The notes under the pieces are model-generated. The model had not been told where the DNA came from, did not search any database, and saw only the letters and a program-made list of their open reading frames with translations. A program made the position numbers and the translations under genes. From Enterocola sp045611845 (GTDB lineage Bacteria > Bacteroidota > Bacteroidia > Bacteroidales > Paludibacteraceae), in NCBI GenBank assembly GCA_045611845.1, contig JAZKXZ010000025.1, forward strand, positions 310,001-374,000: a stretch of 64,000 nt of DNA, read 5' to 3'. The first letter of the stretch is position 1, and each line of letters opens with the position of its first letter. This document shows, piece after piece, positions 49,547 to 59,688 of the stretch.

Positions 49547-52108
49547 TTAAATCCAACGTAGGTAGCAGAAGTCTTGACGGTGAGGAAGTGCGTCGTTTTT
49601 AGCATACATACGGATTGCGCATTTGAATGAACCACCAGTGGTAGGAGTCATTTCAAGTTTTGCAGATACTTTGTTGCCTTCAACTTTAACTTCGGTGAAT
49701 GGAACTACTTTGTGTAGTTTTTCAGCACCATCAATCATTTTAACTAGTACTAGTTCGAAACCTAGACCGTTTGCAACAGCTTCTTGTTTAGCGTCAACAG
49801 ATACAGTAACTACTTGTTTAGCAGCGCTGTCTGCGATGTAGTGAGACATGTTGTTTACAGATGTTTCTAGAACTTCGATGTTGTCCCAGTTAGCAGCCAT
49901 GTTTTCTTTCCATGCTACGATTTCTTTAGCTTTAGCGTTGTTGTTAGCTTTAAGTGATTTAGCACGTTTAGCTTGTTTGCTATAGAAACGATCGATATAG
50001 TCATCTAACATACGTTTTGTAGTGTAGATAGGAGCGATCTTAGCTAAAGAGTTTTTAATGTATTGAATCCATTCTGGAGAGTATCCTTTGCTGTTTTTAG
50101 CGAAATATAATGGAATGATTTCGTTTTCAAGCATTGAATAGATTGTAGCAGCGTCAAGTTGGTCTTGTTGTGCTTGGTTAACGAAAGTACGTTTTTCGGT
50201 TAGAGCCCAACCTGCACCTTCTTTGTAACCTTCATACCACCAACCGTCAAGAACTGAGAAGTTTAATACACCGTTCATTTCAGCTTTTTCGCCAGATGTA
50301 CCAGATGCTTCTAGTGGACGAGTAGGAGTATTTAACCAGATATCAACACCAGAGATTAAACGTTTAGCAAGAGCCATGTCGTAGTTTTCTAAGAAGATAA
50401 TTTTACCTAAGAATTCTGGACGACGAGAAATCTCGATAATGTTTTGGATTAATTTTTGTCCTGGAGCGTCAGCTGGGTGAGCTTTACCAGTGAAGAAGAA
50501 CTGAACTGGGTAGTTAGGATTGTTAACAATCTTAGCTAGACGGTTAAGGTCTGTGAATAATAGGTGAGCACGTTTGTAAGTAGCGAAACGACGACCGAAA
50601 CCAATTGTTAATGCGTTAGGGTTGATGTTTTCAGATAGGCTTACGATACGAGCAGGGTCACCTTGGTTTTTCAACCATGATTCTGTGAAACGAGCTTTGA
50701 TATAGTCGATTAAGCGTAGTTTAAGCGCTTTACGTGTTTCCCAAATTTCTGCGTCAGAAACATTGTAGATGTTTTCCCAGTGAGCAGTGTTAGATTGGTC
50801 TGCAAGGAATTGTTCGCCGAATGATTTAACGTGAAGTTTTTGCCATTCAGATGCAGCCCAAGTTGGGTAGTGAACACCGTTAGTTACATAACCAACGTGA
50901 GATTCTTCAGGGTAGTAACCTTTCCAGATAGTTTTGAACATGTCTTTAGACACTTCACCGTGTAACCAGCTCACACCGTTTACTTCTTGGCAAGTGTTGC
51001 AAGCAAATACTGTTACAGAGAATTTTTCTGTTAAGTCACCAGGATTTTCTCTACCCATGTTCATGAAGTCTGTCCAAGAAAGACCTAGTTGGTTTGCGAA
51101 GTCGTTCATGTAATATTGGAATACGCCTTCTTCGAATTTATCGTGACCAGCAGGAACTGGAGTGTGAGTGGTGAATAGACCAGAAACACGTACAAGTTCC
51201 ATAGCTTCGTTGAAGCTAAGACCAGTTTTGATGTAGTCGATTAAACGTTGAACGTTTAAGAATGCAGCGTGACCTTCGTTACAGTGATAGATTTCTTTAG
51301 ATAGACCTAGTTCTTTAAGAGCAGCCATACCACCGATACCAAGCATGATTTCTTGTTTTAGACGGTGTTCGTTGTCACCACCATAAAGTTGGCTAGTGAT
51401 TGTGCGGTCTGCTTCGTTATTTAAGTCTGTGTCTGTGTCTAGAAGGATAAGGTTGATACGACCAACTTTTACTTTCCATAGGTTTGCGTAGATGTTACGA
51501 CCTGGGTAAGCAACAGAAATAGTGATAGGGTCACCATTTTTGTCTAGATATTGTTCTAGAGGAAGTTTGTCGAATTCTTGAGCTTCGTAAACAGCGATTT
51601 GTTCACCGTTCATTGAAAGGTTTTGGGTGAAGTAACCAAAACGATATAAGAAACCGATAGCAACCATGTCAACGTTGCAGTCAGAAGCTTCTTTTAAGTA
51701 GTCACCAGCAAGAACGCCAAGACCACCAGAGTAGATTTTTAGGATATCAGTTAAACCATATTCCATGCTGAAGTAAGCAACTGAAGGAATAGTTTTAGAA
51801 GGTTTAACGTTCATGTAAGCAGAGAATTTAGCGTAAACATCTTCCATACGTTTTAGGAAGCCTTTGTTTTTAGCTAGTTCTGCGTATTGTACGCTGTTAA
51901 GTTTTTGAAGGAATAAAACAGGGTTACCACCGCATTTTGTCCATAATTCTGGATTCATTTCTGTGAATAGATCCACTGCTTCATAGTTCCATACCCACCA
52001 TAAGTTGTTTGCGATTTCTTTTAATTTTTCAAACTTAGCAGGTACATTGAATTGTACAGTAATAGGTGTCCAATTAGGATAATTAGAATTACTTACTTGT
52101 AGTTTCAT
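49547..52108 (-). CDS. glgP: Alpha-glucan phosphorylase (DUF3417-type)
   Basis: This PLP-dependent enzyme releases glucose-1-phosphate from glycogen or maltodextrin. The N-terminal DUF3417 domain (FEKLKEIANNLWWVWNYEAV) marks the alpha-glucan phosphorylase type of about 850 residues. IYHCNEGHAAFLNVQRLIDY, GFGRRFATYKRAHLLFTDLN and the conserved GTSGEKAEMNGVLNFSVLDG follow, the latter including the PLP-region lysine. It has 853 residues. A promoter and terminator flank it, so it appears monocistronic. The 36095 and 37240 proteins might bind related glycans, but this is only a thematic link. Confidence 0.93.
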   Translation of the reverse strand: MKLQVSNSNYPNWTPITVQFNVPAKFEKLKEIANNLWWVWNYEAVDLFTEMNPELWTKCGGNPVLFLQKLNSVQYAELAKNKGFLKRMEDVYAKFSAYMNVKPSKTIPSVAYFSMEYGLTDILKIYSGGLGVLAGDYLKEASDCNVDMVAIGFLYRFGYFTQNLSMNGEQIAVYEAQEFDKLPLEQYLDKNGDPITISVAYPGRNIYANLWKVKVGRINLILLDTDTDLNNEADRTITSQLYGGDNEHRLKQEIMLGIGGMAALKELGLSKEIYHCNEGHAAFLNVQRLIDYIKTGLSFNEAMELVRVSGLFTTHTPVPAGHDKFEEGVFQYYMNDFANQLGLSWTDFMNMGRENPGDLTEKFSVTVFACNTCQEVNGVSWLHGEVSKDMFKTIWKGYYPEESHVGYVTNGVHYPTWAASEWQKLHVKSFGEQFLADQSNTAHWENIYNVSDAEIWETRKALKLRLIDYIKARFTESWLKNQGDPARIVSLSENINPNALTIGFGRRFATYKRAHLLFTDLNRLAKIVNNPNYPVQFFFTGKAHPADAPGQKLIQNIIEISRRPEFLGKIIFLENYDMALAKRLISGVDIWLNTPTRPLEASGTSGEKAEMNGVLNFSVLDGWWYEGYKEGAGWALTEKRTFVNQAQQDQLDAATIYSMLENEIIPLYFAKNSKGYSPEWIQYIKNSLAKIAPIYTTKRMLDDYIDRFYSKQAKRAKSLKANNNAKAKEIVAWKENMAANWDNIEVLETSVNNMSHYIADSAAKQVVTVSVDAKQEAVANGLGFELVLVKMIDGAEKLHKVVPFTEVKVEGNKVSAKLEMTPTTGGSFKCAIRMYAKNDALPHRQDFCYLRWI

Positions 52109-52189
52109 CTCTTAAGTTTAAAGTTAATAATTATGTTTTTTTATATTTTTTAAATGTAATATGTGCAAAATGCACAAAGAAAAACTTTG

Positions 52190-52219
52190 CAAAGATAAGG
52201 TTTATTTTTGCAATTTCAA
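52190..52219 (-). promoter_or_regulatory. Promoter of the glucan phosphorylase gene
   Basis: On the minus strand TTG (52217-52219) and TATCTTTG (52190-52197) are 19 bases apart. The 75-base leader that follows contains the palindrome GTGCAAAATGCAC (52163-52175), which might be an operator. Confidence 0.6.
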
Positions 52220-52316
52220 GTTTTTTTTTAGAAAATCGGTCTTATTGTTGAAATCTTTTATCTTGATTTTCAAGAAGTTTTTATTTCAAACGTTTAAAAG
52301 AGGTTTTAACATCTAA

Positions 52317-54413
52317 CTATTTTATCCCATCTCTCTTAAGTAGTGCATCAGTTTTAGGCTTACTACCTCTAAATTTAACGTATAAATCCATAGGATGCTC
52401 GGTGCTGCCCTTTGAAAGTATGTTTTCTCTAAAACTTTTTGCCACAGTTTTGTCGATGCCACCTGCTTCTTGAAACACAGAAAATGCGTCTGCATCTAGC
52501 ACTTCTGCCCATTTGTAGCCATAATATCCAGCAGCATAGCCTCCGGCAAACAGGTGAGTAAAGTGTGTACTCATACAGCAACCTTCAATAGAAGGGAAAA
52601 GTTGGGTTTTCTTCCAAGCATTTCTTTCAAATTCTATTACGCTTCCATCAAATGCCTCTTTTATGCCATGCCAAGCCATGTCTAAATAACCAAAACTTAG
52701 CTGTCTGATGCAAGAATATGCCGCAATGTATTGTTCAGATGCTTTAAGTTTTTCTACAAGTTCTGTAGGGATTACCTCGCCAGTTTGGTAATGAATAGCT
52801 GTTTTATTTAAAAACTCTGGCTGGCTAGCAAAGTTTTCCATTATTTGAGAAGGTAGTTCTACAAAGTCTCTATACACGTTAGTGCCACTTAGGCTTTCGT
52901 AAGGCACCTCTGAAAGCAGCCCGTGTAGGGCATGGCCAAACTCGTGTAGGAATGTTTTCACCTCGTCGTAGGTAAGCAGAGCAGGACCACCTGCTGTAGG
53001 AGGTGTGAAATTCATTACTAGAGATATAAGTGGACGACTATCTGTGCCATCGGCGTTGTGATATTGACCTTTAAACTCTGTCATCCAAGCACCCTGACGT
53101 TTGCTCTTGCGTGGGAAAAAGTCGGTGTAAAGTAGCCCCATAAACTTATCATCTGCATCATACACTTCAAATAAGTCCACATCTTTATGATATACAGGAA
53201 GCTCCTTGTTTGGCACAAATTTTATGCCATAAAGGTCTGTTGCTAAACCAAATACACCTTTTTTTACTCTTTCAAGCTCAAAATATGGTTTAAGGTCTTC
53301 TTCGCTGTAATTGTATTTTTCTTCTTTATATTTTTCACTGTAATATGCCCAGTCGTATGGCATTAGAGTGAAGTTCTCATCATGGTTTAGTTTTTTTGCA
53401 TACTCCTTTATAAGTTCTCTTTCTTTTATAGCAAAAGGCATATATTTTTCTAGTAAATCGTCTAGCAAACTATATACAGCACTGTCATTTTGTGCCATAG
53501 TGCGCTCAAGGCGATACTCGCTATAGTGAGAGCGGTCCATTATCTGAGCCACTTCAAGGCGTTTGTTTACTATATTTTTAATGTTTTCAGAGTTGTCGTT
53601 TTCATCACCCTTGCTAGTTTTGGTGTTGTATGCCATGTAAAGCTCTCTTCTTAACTCTCTGTTTGTGGCATATTGCATAAAACTAATATAAGAAGGTGCA
53701 GATAGGTCTATAACCCAACCTTCAAGACCTTTTTCCGTAGCCTTTTCTTTTGCTGCGGCCACGGCATATTCAGGTAGCCCGTCTAGGTCTTCTATATTAT
53801 TAAGGTGCATAGTGTAGGCATTGGTGGCTTGTAGGGCAAGGCGACCAAAGTTGAATGTAAGTAGACTTAGTTCGCTAGATAGGGTTTTAAGTCTTTCTTT
53901 TTTGTCTTTGTCTAGGTTTGCACCTGAGCGCACAAAACCTATATATGAGTCTTCTATAAGCTTTTTCTGAATAGGGTCTGAGTAGTTTTCAATATTTTCA
54001 TACACCTTTTTTACTCTAGCAAATAGTGCTTCGTTTTGTTTTATTTTGCTTGAAGCTTCTGATAGAATAGGAGAGTATTTCTCTGATATAGAGTCTAATA
54101 CGTCGCATGTTTCAGCCTCTGTAAGGTTGAAAAGCACGCCACACACACGTGAAAGTATAGCACCACTATTTTCTAGTGCCAGTATGGTGTTTTCAAATGT
54201 TGGTTCCTCGGTAGAGTCTGTTATTTTCTTTATATCTTCTTCTTGCTCTTTCAGACCTAGTTCTAATGCTTCTGCATAGTGGTCTAACTCTATTTTGTCG
54301 AAAGGTACTGCAGAGAATTTTAGGTCAAATTCTTGCAAAAATGGGTTTGCGTTAGCCATAGATAACGTTACGAAAATAAATAATAAGGTTAATTTAAAGG
54401 ATTTAAATGTCAT
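52317..54413 (-). CDS. M3 family metallopeptidase (Dcp/oligopeptidase type), exported
   Basis: A signal peptide (FKLTLLFIFVTLSMANA) precedes a 698-residue M3 peptidase. The zinc motif HEFGHALHGLLSEVPYESLS is intact, with the third ligand region DFVELPSQIMENF. It begins NPFLQEFDLKFSAVPFDKIE, typical of Dcp-like peptidases that trim peptides in the periplasm. It overlaps the Rel/SpoT gene by 11 bases. Confidence 0.92.
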   Translation of the reverse strand: MTFKSFKLTLLFIFVTLSMANANPFLQEFDLKFSAVPFDKIELDHYAEALELGLKEQEEDIKKITDSTEEPTFENTILALENSGAILSRVCGVLFNLTEAETCDVLDSISEKYSPILSEASSKIKQNEALFARVKKVYENIENYSDPIQKKLIEDSYIGFVRSGANLDKDKKERLKTLSSELSLLTFNFGRLALQATNAYTMHLNNIEDLDGLPEYAVAAAKEKATEKGLEGWVIDLSAPSYISFMQYATNRELRRELYMAYNTKTSKGDENDNSENIKNIVNKRLEVAQIMDRSHYSEYRLERTMAQNDSAVYSLLDDLLEKYMPFAIKERELIKEYAKKLNHDENFTLMPYDWAYYSEKYKEEKYNYSEEDLKPYFELERVKKGVFGLATDLYGIKFVPNKELPVYHKDVDLFEVYDADDKFMGLLYTDFFPRKSKRQGAWMTEFKGQYHNADGTDSRPLISLVMNFTPPTAGGPALLTYDEVKTFLHEFGHALHGLLSEVPYESLSGTNVYRDFVELPSQIMENFASQPEFLNKTAIHYQTGEVIPTELVEKLKASEQYIAAYSCIRQLSFGYLDMAWHGIKEAFDGSVIEFERNAWKKTQLFPSIEGCCMSTHFTHLFAGGYAAGYYGYKWAEVLDADAFSVFQEAGGIDKTVAKSFRENILSKGSTEHPMDLYVKFRGSKPKTDALLKRDGIK

Positions 54414-56598
54414 GCTCGTTGATGCGTGCTGCTCGTTCTATACCATTAATTTTTAGAGCTTCTGTACAAATCTTTTTGATGTCATCAACGTGACTAACAT
54501 ACACATTTACTTTGATATTAAAGATGCCGTCGAATGTTTTTACTGTTAGTTTTTGGATATTAGCATTCAAATCTTCTGATATTATCTGTATAATATCCAT
54601 TAAGATATGCTTTCTATCAATGCCCTCTATCTCAATGCCTGCACTATAGACTTGTTCTTTGGTTATTTCCCATTTCACTTCTACAATTTTAGGACCGTGT
54701 TGAGATTTAAGTTTTAGGGCTTCTGGACAATCTCTTTTGTGTACAACAACTCCGTTTTCTGTTTGAAAACCAATTACGTCGTCGCCAGGAATAGGTTTAC
54801 AGCATGGAGCAAGATTACAATCTGAACTTTCTATTGTTTCTTTGTTCTTTTTACCTTTGCTTATAAGGAAACGTGGGGTAAGAGACCTAATAGTAAGTCT
54901 TTTTGTTTTGTTTCTAACAAGTTCTGGTATTTCTGTTAGTGAAATTTCTTCCTTACCTATTTTAATAAGCACATCGTCTAAAGATTCTAGTTTGAAATGG
55001 TCTAGCAATAGCTTAATAGTTTCTTGGTTGAAGTCTTTTTTCACTACATAACCTAGTGCTTCTAGAGTGTCGCGAAGAATTTCTTCACCTTTTTTTCTAA
55101 ATAGTTTAGAACTTTGTTTGAATATGGTAGTAAGTTTTTCTTTTGCTTTTACTGTGGTAACATAGTTTATCCACTCTGGCTGAGGTGTTTGGCCTTTGGC
55201 AACAAGTATTTCTACTTGGTCGCCACTTTGAAGCACGTAGCTTAGTGGCACAAGTTTGTTGTTTACTTTTGCGCCAATACAGTGCATACCTATATCTGAG
55301 TGAATGTCGAATGCAAAGTCGAGTGCTGTGGAACCAGAAGGTAAGGTTTTCATTTCGCCTTTTGGTGTAAACACAAAGATTTCTGCATCGTAAAGTGTAA
55401 GTTTAAATGTATCTAAGAAATGCATTGCATTTGAGTCTGGATTTTTAAGTAGCTCATTTACAGTGCTTAGCCATTCTTCTATCTTAGATTCACTAGAAGA
55501 GTAATCTTTTTTGTAGTTCCAGTGTGCAGCAAGACCTTTTTCTGCAATGTCGTCCATTCTTTGGCTACGTATTTGCACCTCAATCCACTGACCATCTGGG
55601 CCCATAACGGTCACGTGAAGAGCTTCGTATCCGTTTGCTTTTGGAGTGTTTAGCCAGTCGCGTGTTCTGCCAGGGTGTAGAGGGTAGATAGATGTGATAA
55701 GGTTGTATATTTTAAGACATTCTATCTTTTCGTCGGCACCTGGGTTTGGTTTGAATACGATACGTGCACCTAATATGTCGTAAACTTCTTCAAATGGAAT
55801 ATGTTTAGCTTCCATTTTTTTCCAAATGGAGAATGCAGATTTTATTCTTTCTTTCATTATAAACTCATAGCCGTAGCTATTTAGTTTATTCATAATAGGA
55901 AGAGAGAATTTGTCATACACTGCCATGCGTTTTTCGCGTTCGGCTTCTAGGCGATTAGATATGTTTTCGTATTTCTCAGGGAAGTTGTATTTAAAGCTTA
56001 GGTCTTCAAGCTCTGTTTTAATGGTAAATAGACCTAGTCGGTGTGCAAGTGGAGCATAGATATACTCGGTTTCGCCCGCAATTTTGTATTGTTTTGCCAC
56101 AGACTGTGAGTCTAGAGTGCGCATATTGTGTAGGCGGGCGGCAATCTTAATTAGCACCACGCGAATATCTTCCGACATGGTGATAATAAGTTTTCTAAAG
56201 TTTTCAGCTTGTGCCGATGCTTGGTCGCCAAATACACCACCAGAAATTTTGGTTAAGCCTTTTACAATTTGGGCTACTTTTTCGCCAAATAGGTCTTTAA
56301 TATCGTCTACTGTGTAGTCGGTATCTTCTACTACGTCGTGTAGTAGGGCAGCGCAAATAGATGTAGAACCCAGACCTATATCTTTACATACGATATGGGC
56401 TACTGCAATAGGGTGAATGATATATGGCTCGCCTGAGCGTCTGCGCACACCTGCGTGTGCAGATTTTGCAAACTGATATGCCTTTCTGATTATCTCAGTT
56501 TTTTTGCTATGATGAGAGTTTACATAATCATTTAGTAGCTCTTCAAAAGCTTTGTCCATTATCTCATTCTCTTTCTGTAATACTTGCGCTTTGGACAT
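54403..56598 (-). CDS. Bifunctional (p)ppGpp synthetase/hydrolase (Rel/SpoT family)
   Basis: The enzyme makes and degrades the alarmone (p)ppGpp. The hydrolase HD motif is in CAALLHDVVEDTDYTVDDIK. The synthetase region has ILGARIVFKPNPG and QWIEVQIRSQRMDDIAEKGL with AAHW. A TGS domain (EIFVFTPKGEMKTLPSGSTA) and a C-terminal ACT domain (GIEIEGIDRKHILMDIIQII) complete the long RSH form, 731 residues. Both active sites look intact. It is followed by the M3 peptidase in an 11-base overlap. Confidence 0.94.
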   Translation of the reverse strand: MSKAQVLQKENEIMDKAFEELLNDYVNSHHSKKTEIIRKAYQFAKSAHAGVRRRSGEPYIIHPIAVAHIVCKDIGLGSTSICAALLHDVVEDTDYTVDDIKDLFGEKVAQIVKGLTKISGGVFGDQASAQAENFRKLIITMSEDIRVVLIKIAARLHNMRTLDSQSVAKQYKIAGETEYIYAPLAHRLGLFTIKTELEDLSFKYNFPEKYENISNRLEAEREKRMAVYDKFSLPIMNKLNSYGYEFIMKERIKSAFSIWKKMEAKHIPFEEVYDILGARIVFKPNPGADEKIECLKIYNLITSIYPLHPGRTRDWLNTPKANGYEALHVTVMGPDGQWIEVQIRSQRMDDIAEKGLAAHWNYKKDYSSSESKIEEWLSTVNELLKNPDSNAMHFLDTFKLTLYDAEIFVFTPKGEMKTLPSGSTALDFAFDIHSDIGMHCIGAKVNNKLVPLSYVLQSGDQVEILVAKGQTPQPEWINYVTTVKAKEKLTTIFKQSSKLFRKKGEEILRDTLEALGYVVKKDFNQETIKLLLDHFKLESLDDVLIKIGKEEISLTEIPELVRNKTKRLTIRSLTPRFLISKGKKNKETIESSDCNLAPCCKPIPGDDVIGFQTENGVVVHKRDCPEALKLKSQHGPKIVEVKWEITKEQVYSAGIEIEGIDRKHILMDIIQIISEDLNANIQKLTVKTFDGIFNIKVNVYVSHVDDIKKICTEALKINGIERAARINEHDI

Positions 56599-56627
56599 AG
56601 TAGTAATTTTTTAGATTACATTAAACA

Positions 56628-57554
56628 TTAATTCCACTCTGCAAAACGTGGGGTTTTGTATTGTTCGTTGTTTGTTTTAAATCTTATTGTAAGCATTAGC
56701 TCGTGTGTGCCAGATGTATAACCTTGTAGGTGAGTAAGGTTGAAGTCGTATGCATAACCTAGTCTTACGTAGTCGGTTATATTAAATCCTATCATTGGCA
56801 CAATAGATTCTGCCACAAATAGGTCGCTCATTCTGTATGCTACACCAAACCAAAGGGCTTTTGTATAGTTTACAATAAGGCTAAGTTCTTCGTTTACTGT
56901 TACACCATTGTAGTGTGCAGAGATAGCAGGCACGATATCCCAGTCTCTTCCCACTTCAAATTTATATTTTGTGTAAAGATAATAGTTTACAGGTGAAAAT
57001 CTCAAGTTTTCTTTCATAAAGAATTCTTGAATATGTGTTAAAGACGCACCGATAGTCCAGTTTTTAAGTTGGTATTGGATACCAAAGTTTACATTTGGTC
57101 TCACGTGACTGTCTTTGTCGTAATATTCTGTAGGGTCGCCTTCTTGTTCGTAAATATTGCCAGATGCATCGTATTGAGCAAATGTGGCACCAGCACCCAA
57201 ACCAAATGAAAGTTTGTGATTTTCACCTAGTGGAATATGATAAGCATAGTTCACTGTGGCGCTATAGGTGTTTAGCGGGCCATATTTATCGTAAATAACA
57301 GATAAACCGAAACCTGAGTTTATAGAAGGTGCAAGGATGTCGAAGTTTAGAAGTCCGGTGGTAGGCGCACCTGCAAAGTCCATAAACTGATGACGTGCAA
57401 GCATTGTGATGTTTGCATATATTGAATTACCTGTAAGGGCAGGGTTGTAATGTGTCTGTGTAAACAAATGCTGACTTACTTGTACGTCATTTTGTGCCAT
57501 TAATGACATTGGCATTAATAGTAGCACTAACCATATTTTATTTAGTATTTTCAT
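56628..57554 (-). CDS. Type IX secretion system membrane protein, PorP/SprF family
   Basis: The signal peptide MKILNKIWLVLLLMPMSLMA is followed by QHLFTQTHYNPALTGNSIYA, the family's early conserved stretch, and a beta-barrel pattern ending in LTIRFKTNNEQ. PorP/SprF proteins are outer-membrane partners needed for the secretion or attachment of T9SS substrates with type B sorting domains. Here it is the third gene of a three-gene set, right after the PorE-like gene, and its likely client is the SprB-like protein encoded first. Confidence 0.9.
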   Translation of the reverse strand: MKILNKIWLVLLLMPMSLMAQNDVQVSQHLFTQTHYNPALTGNSIYANITMLARHQFMDFAGAPTTGLLNFDILAPSINSGFGLSVIYDKYGPLNTYSATVNYAYHIPLGENHKLSFGLGAGATFAQYDASGNIYEQEGDPTEYYDKDSHVRPNVNFGIQYQLKNWTIGASLTHIQEFFMKENLRFSPVNYYLYTKYKFEVGRDWDIVPAISAHYNGVTVNEELSLIVNYTKALWFGVAYRMSDLFVAESIVPMIGFNITDYVRLGYAYDFNLTHLQGYTSGTHELMLTIRFKTNNEQYKTPRFAEWN

Positions 57555-57567
57555 TTGTTATATGTTT

Positions 57568-59682
57568 TTAGTTTTCAATTATCTTGAAACTGGTTCTACG
57601 ATTCATTCTGTGTTCGCCTTCTGTGGCTGGTCTTGCAATAAGTGGATGACGTTTGCCATAACCTTTCCAAGAAAGTCTTGTGCGGTTGATACCTGCGTTT
57701 ACTAGGTAGTCAACAACAGATTTTGCACGTTCTTCTGATAGTTTGTCGTTGTATTCGTGTGTGCCACGAGAGTCGGTGTGTGAACCAAACTCAAGTTTTA
57801 GCGTTGGATTTGATTGTAGCAGAAGAATAATTCTGTCTAACGCTGCTTTTGACTCTGGAAGTAGTTTTGCACTATCAAAGTTGTAATAAATATCGTATAG
57901 GAAAATTTCACGTCCCCAAGAGTTTGTGTTGCTTGAAATAGATGCAAGGTCGAACTGGCTATTGTTGCTATCTGTTTCTGAATATCTAAATGGCTTACTA
58001 CTAATAGATAGGAAGTTTGGTTTGTTTACCTTCACTTGATATTCTTTACCGTTTTCTAGGTCGGTGAATGTGTATCTACCAGTAATGTCTGTTTTGGTTT
58101 GTTGCACCACAGTGCCATCTTGTAGAAGCATAACGTCTTCGTTTATGATAGGCTCGTTGGTTTCCATATCGTAAACTCTACCGCTAATAGACATAGCAGC
58201 TTGAGATAGATAGAAGTCTTGTTCTACAGGGAAACTACCAATTGATGTTTTTTGAGTTTTTGCCATGGCAATGTCTGAAAGGTAACCCATGCTACTTGCA
58301 ATAAGTTTGTAGAAATCGCCTGCCTCAACAAATGCGTAGTAGTAACCTTCTTCGTTTGTTTGTACTGTTTGAGATTTGCCCATGCCGTTTAGGATTACTT
58401 GTGCTCCTGATAGTGGCTCGCCAGTTTTCTTGTCGTAAACATGGCCAGAAATCATAGTTGCAGAGAAGATCCCTTTAAATCTGTAGATATCGTCTTTTGT
58501 TTCTGTTTTTCTGTTGCTTATAAGGAAAGCCTCATCATTTTTTTCTGAAACAATAATGTTGATGTCGTCGAATGATGAGTTGATTGGGCGATATAGGTTT
58601 TGTACGCCAGAAATAGATTTGCCATCGATAATGGCGCTATATAGGTCGTAGCCACCAAAGCCAACTCCGCCGTCTGAAGCAAAGATAAGTGTGTTTGCTA
58701 CCACGTATGGGAAGGCTTCGTTGCCTGCGGTGTTAACTACTGCACCTGCGTTGATAGGGGTGTAGTCCCATTTACCGTTTTGTTTCTTTTCAATGTACCA
58801 AATATCGCTTCCACCATAGCCTCCTGCACGGTTTGATGTAAAGTATAGGCGTTTGCCGTTTGCAGAAAGAGCAGGGTGTGCAGCATCTGTGTGGCGGTCG
58901 CCAATAGGAAGAAGACCTTTATTTACCCATTTGTCTTTTTTAAACACTGAGTAATAGATGAAGCAGTCGTTGTTTTCGTTATTTATACATTTGGTATAAT
59001 ACATTATATTATTAAGTGTATCTACTGCAAATGTGCCAATATTTGGTTTGCTACCAGATTTCACCATATTATCTACAGAGCGAGAAGTGCTAAAGTCGTC
59101 GCTTGAGTCTGAGAAATACATTTGTGAACGATATTCATCTTTACTTTTAGATGTGGTAGCGTAGATGATACCAGATTTGTAGAAGCCAATACCGTATTCT
59201 AAGTCTGAAGTGTTTACTCCAGAGATGTATTCTTCTGGTGAAATAGGGTTTTGTGAACTATAAAGCATTGCAAAATCGCAAGATGCTTTTAGATTTTTAA
59301 CTAGTGGGTTGGCAGGTTGAAGTCTTTCTACTTCTTCAAACGCTGCTTTGGCTAGTTTGTATTTGCCTAATTTTTGAAGGTTTTTACCATAAATAAGGTA
59401 TGCATCAGCCTTTTGATAACCAGATATAATAGCATCGTTTAGGTAATTTACAGCTTCTTCTGGATTGTTTAGGTTTGAATAACACTCGCCTATGCGATAA
59501 AGTGCAAATGCCTCTTTGTCGGTTTTTGTGCTGTCGGCATTGCTAAGTGTTTCTTTGTATTCTACTATGGCACCCTCGTAATTTCTTTTTAGGAATTCTG
59601 TGTTGCCAGTAATATTAGAGCCAAACGATGGCATTGTTAAGCCAAGTAAGCAAAATATTATAGAAATGCGATTTAGTTTCAT
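57568..59682 (-). CDS. PorE-like T9SS protein: TPR, beta-propeller, CRD, OmpA domains
   Basis: After a signal peptide (about residues 1-21) come TPR repeats to about residue 140 (ALYRIGECYSNLNNPEEAVN), a WD40/PD40 propeller to about 400 (HPALSANGKRLYFTSNRAGG, SDIWYIEKKQNGKWDY), then two carboxypeptidase-regulatory-like domains (MISGHVYDKKTGEPLSGAQV; MSISGRVYDMETNEPIINED) and an OmpA peptidoglycan-binding domain (LEFGSHTDSRGTHEYNDKLS). This matches the domain order reported for P. gingivalis PorE (PG1058), with a second CRD-type module. It has 704 residues. It should tether the T9SS to peptidoglycan; its place here suggests a role dedicated to the adhesin. Confidence 0.86.
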   Translation of the reverse strand: MKLNRISIIFCLLGLTMPSFGSNITGNTEFLKRNYEGAIVEYKETLSNADSTKTDKEAFALYRIGECYSNLNNPEEAVNYLNDAIISGYQKADAYLIYGKNLQKLGKYKLAKAAFEEVERLQPANPLVKNLKASCDFAMLYSSQNPISPEEYISGVNTSDLEYGIGFYKSGIIYATTSKSKDEYRSQMYFSDSSDDFSTSRSVDNMVKSGSKPNIGTFAVDTLNNIMYYTKCINNENNDCFIYYSVFKKDKWVNKGLLPIGDRHTDAAHPALSANGKRLYFTSNRAGGYGGSDIWYIEKKQNGKWDYTPINAGAVVNTAGNEAFPYVVANTLIFASDGGVGFGGYDLYSAIIDGKSISGVQNLYRPINSSFDDINIIVSEKNDEAFLISNRKTETKDDIYRFKGIFSATMISGHVYDKKTGEPLSGAQVILNGMGKSQTVQTNEEGYYYAFVEAGDFYKLIASSMGYLSDIAMAKTQKTSIGSFPVEQDFYLSQAAMSISGRVYDMETNEPIINEDVMLLQDGTVVQQTKTDITGRYTFTDLENGKEYQVKVNKPNFLSISSKPFRYSETDSNNSQFDLASISSNTNSWGREIFLYDIYYNFDSAKLLPESKAALDRIILLLQSNPTLKLEFGSHTDSRGTHEYNDKLSEERAKSVVDYLVNAGINRTRLSWKGYGKRHPLIARPATEGEHRMNRRTSFKIIEN

Positions 59683-59688
59683 AGTATA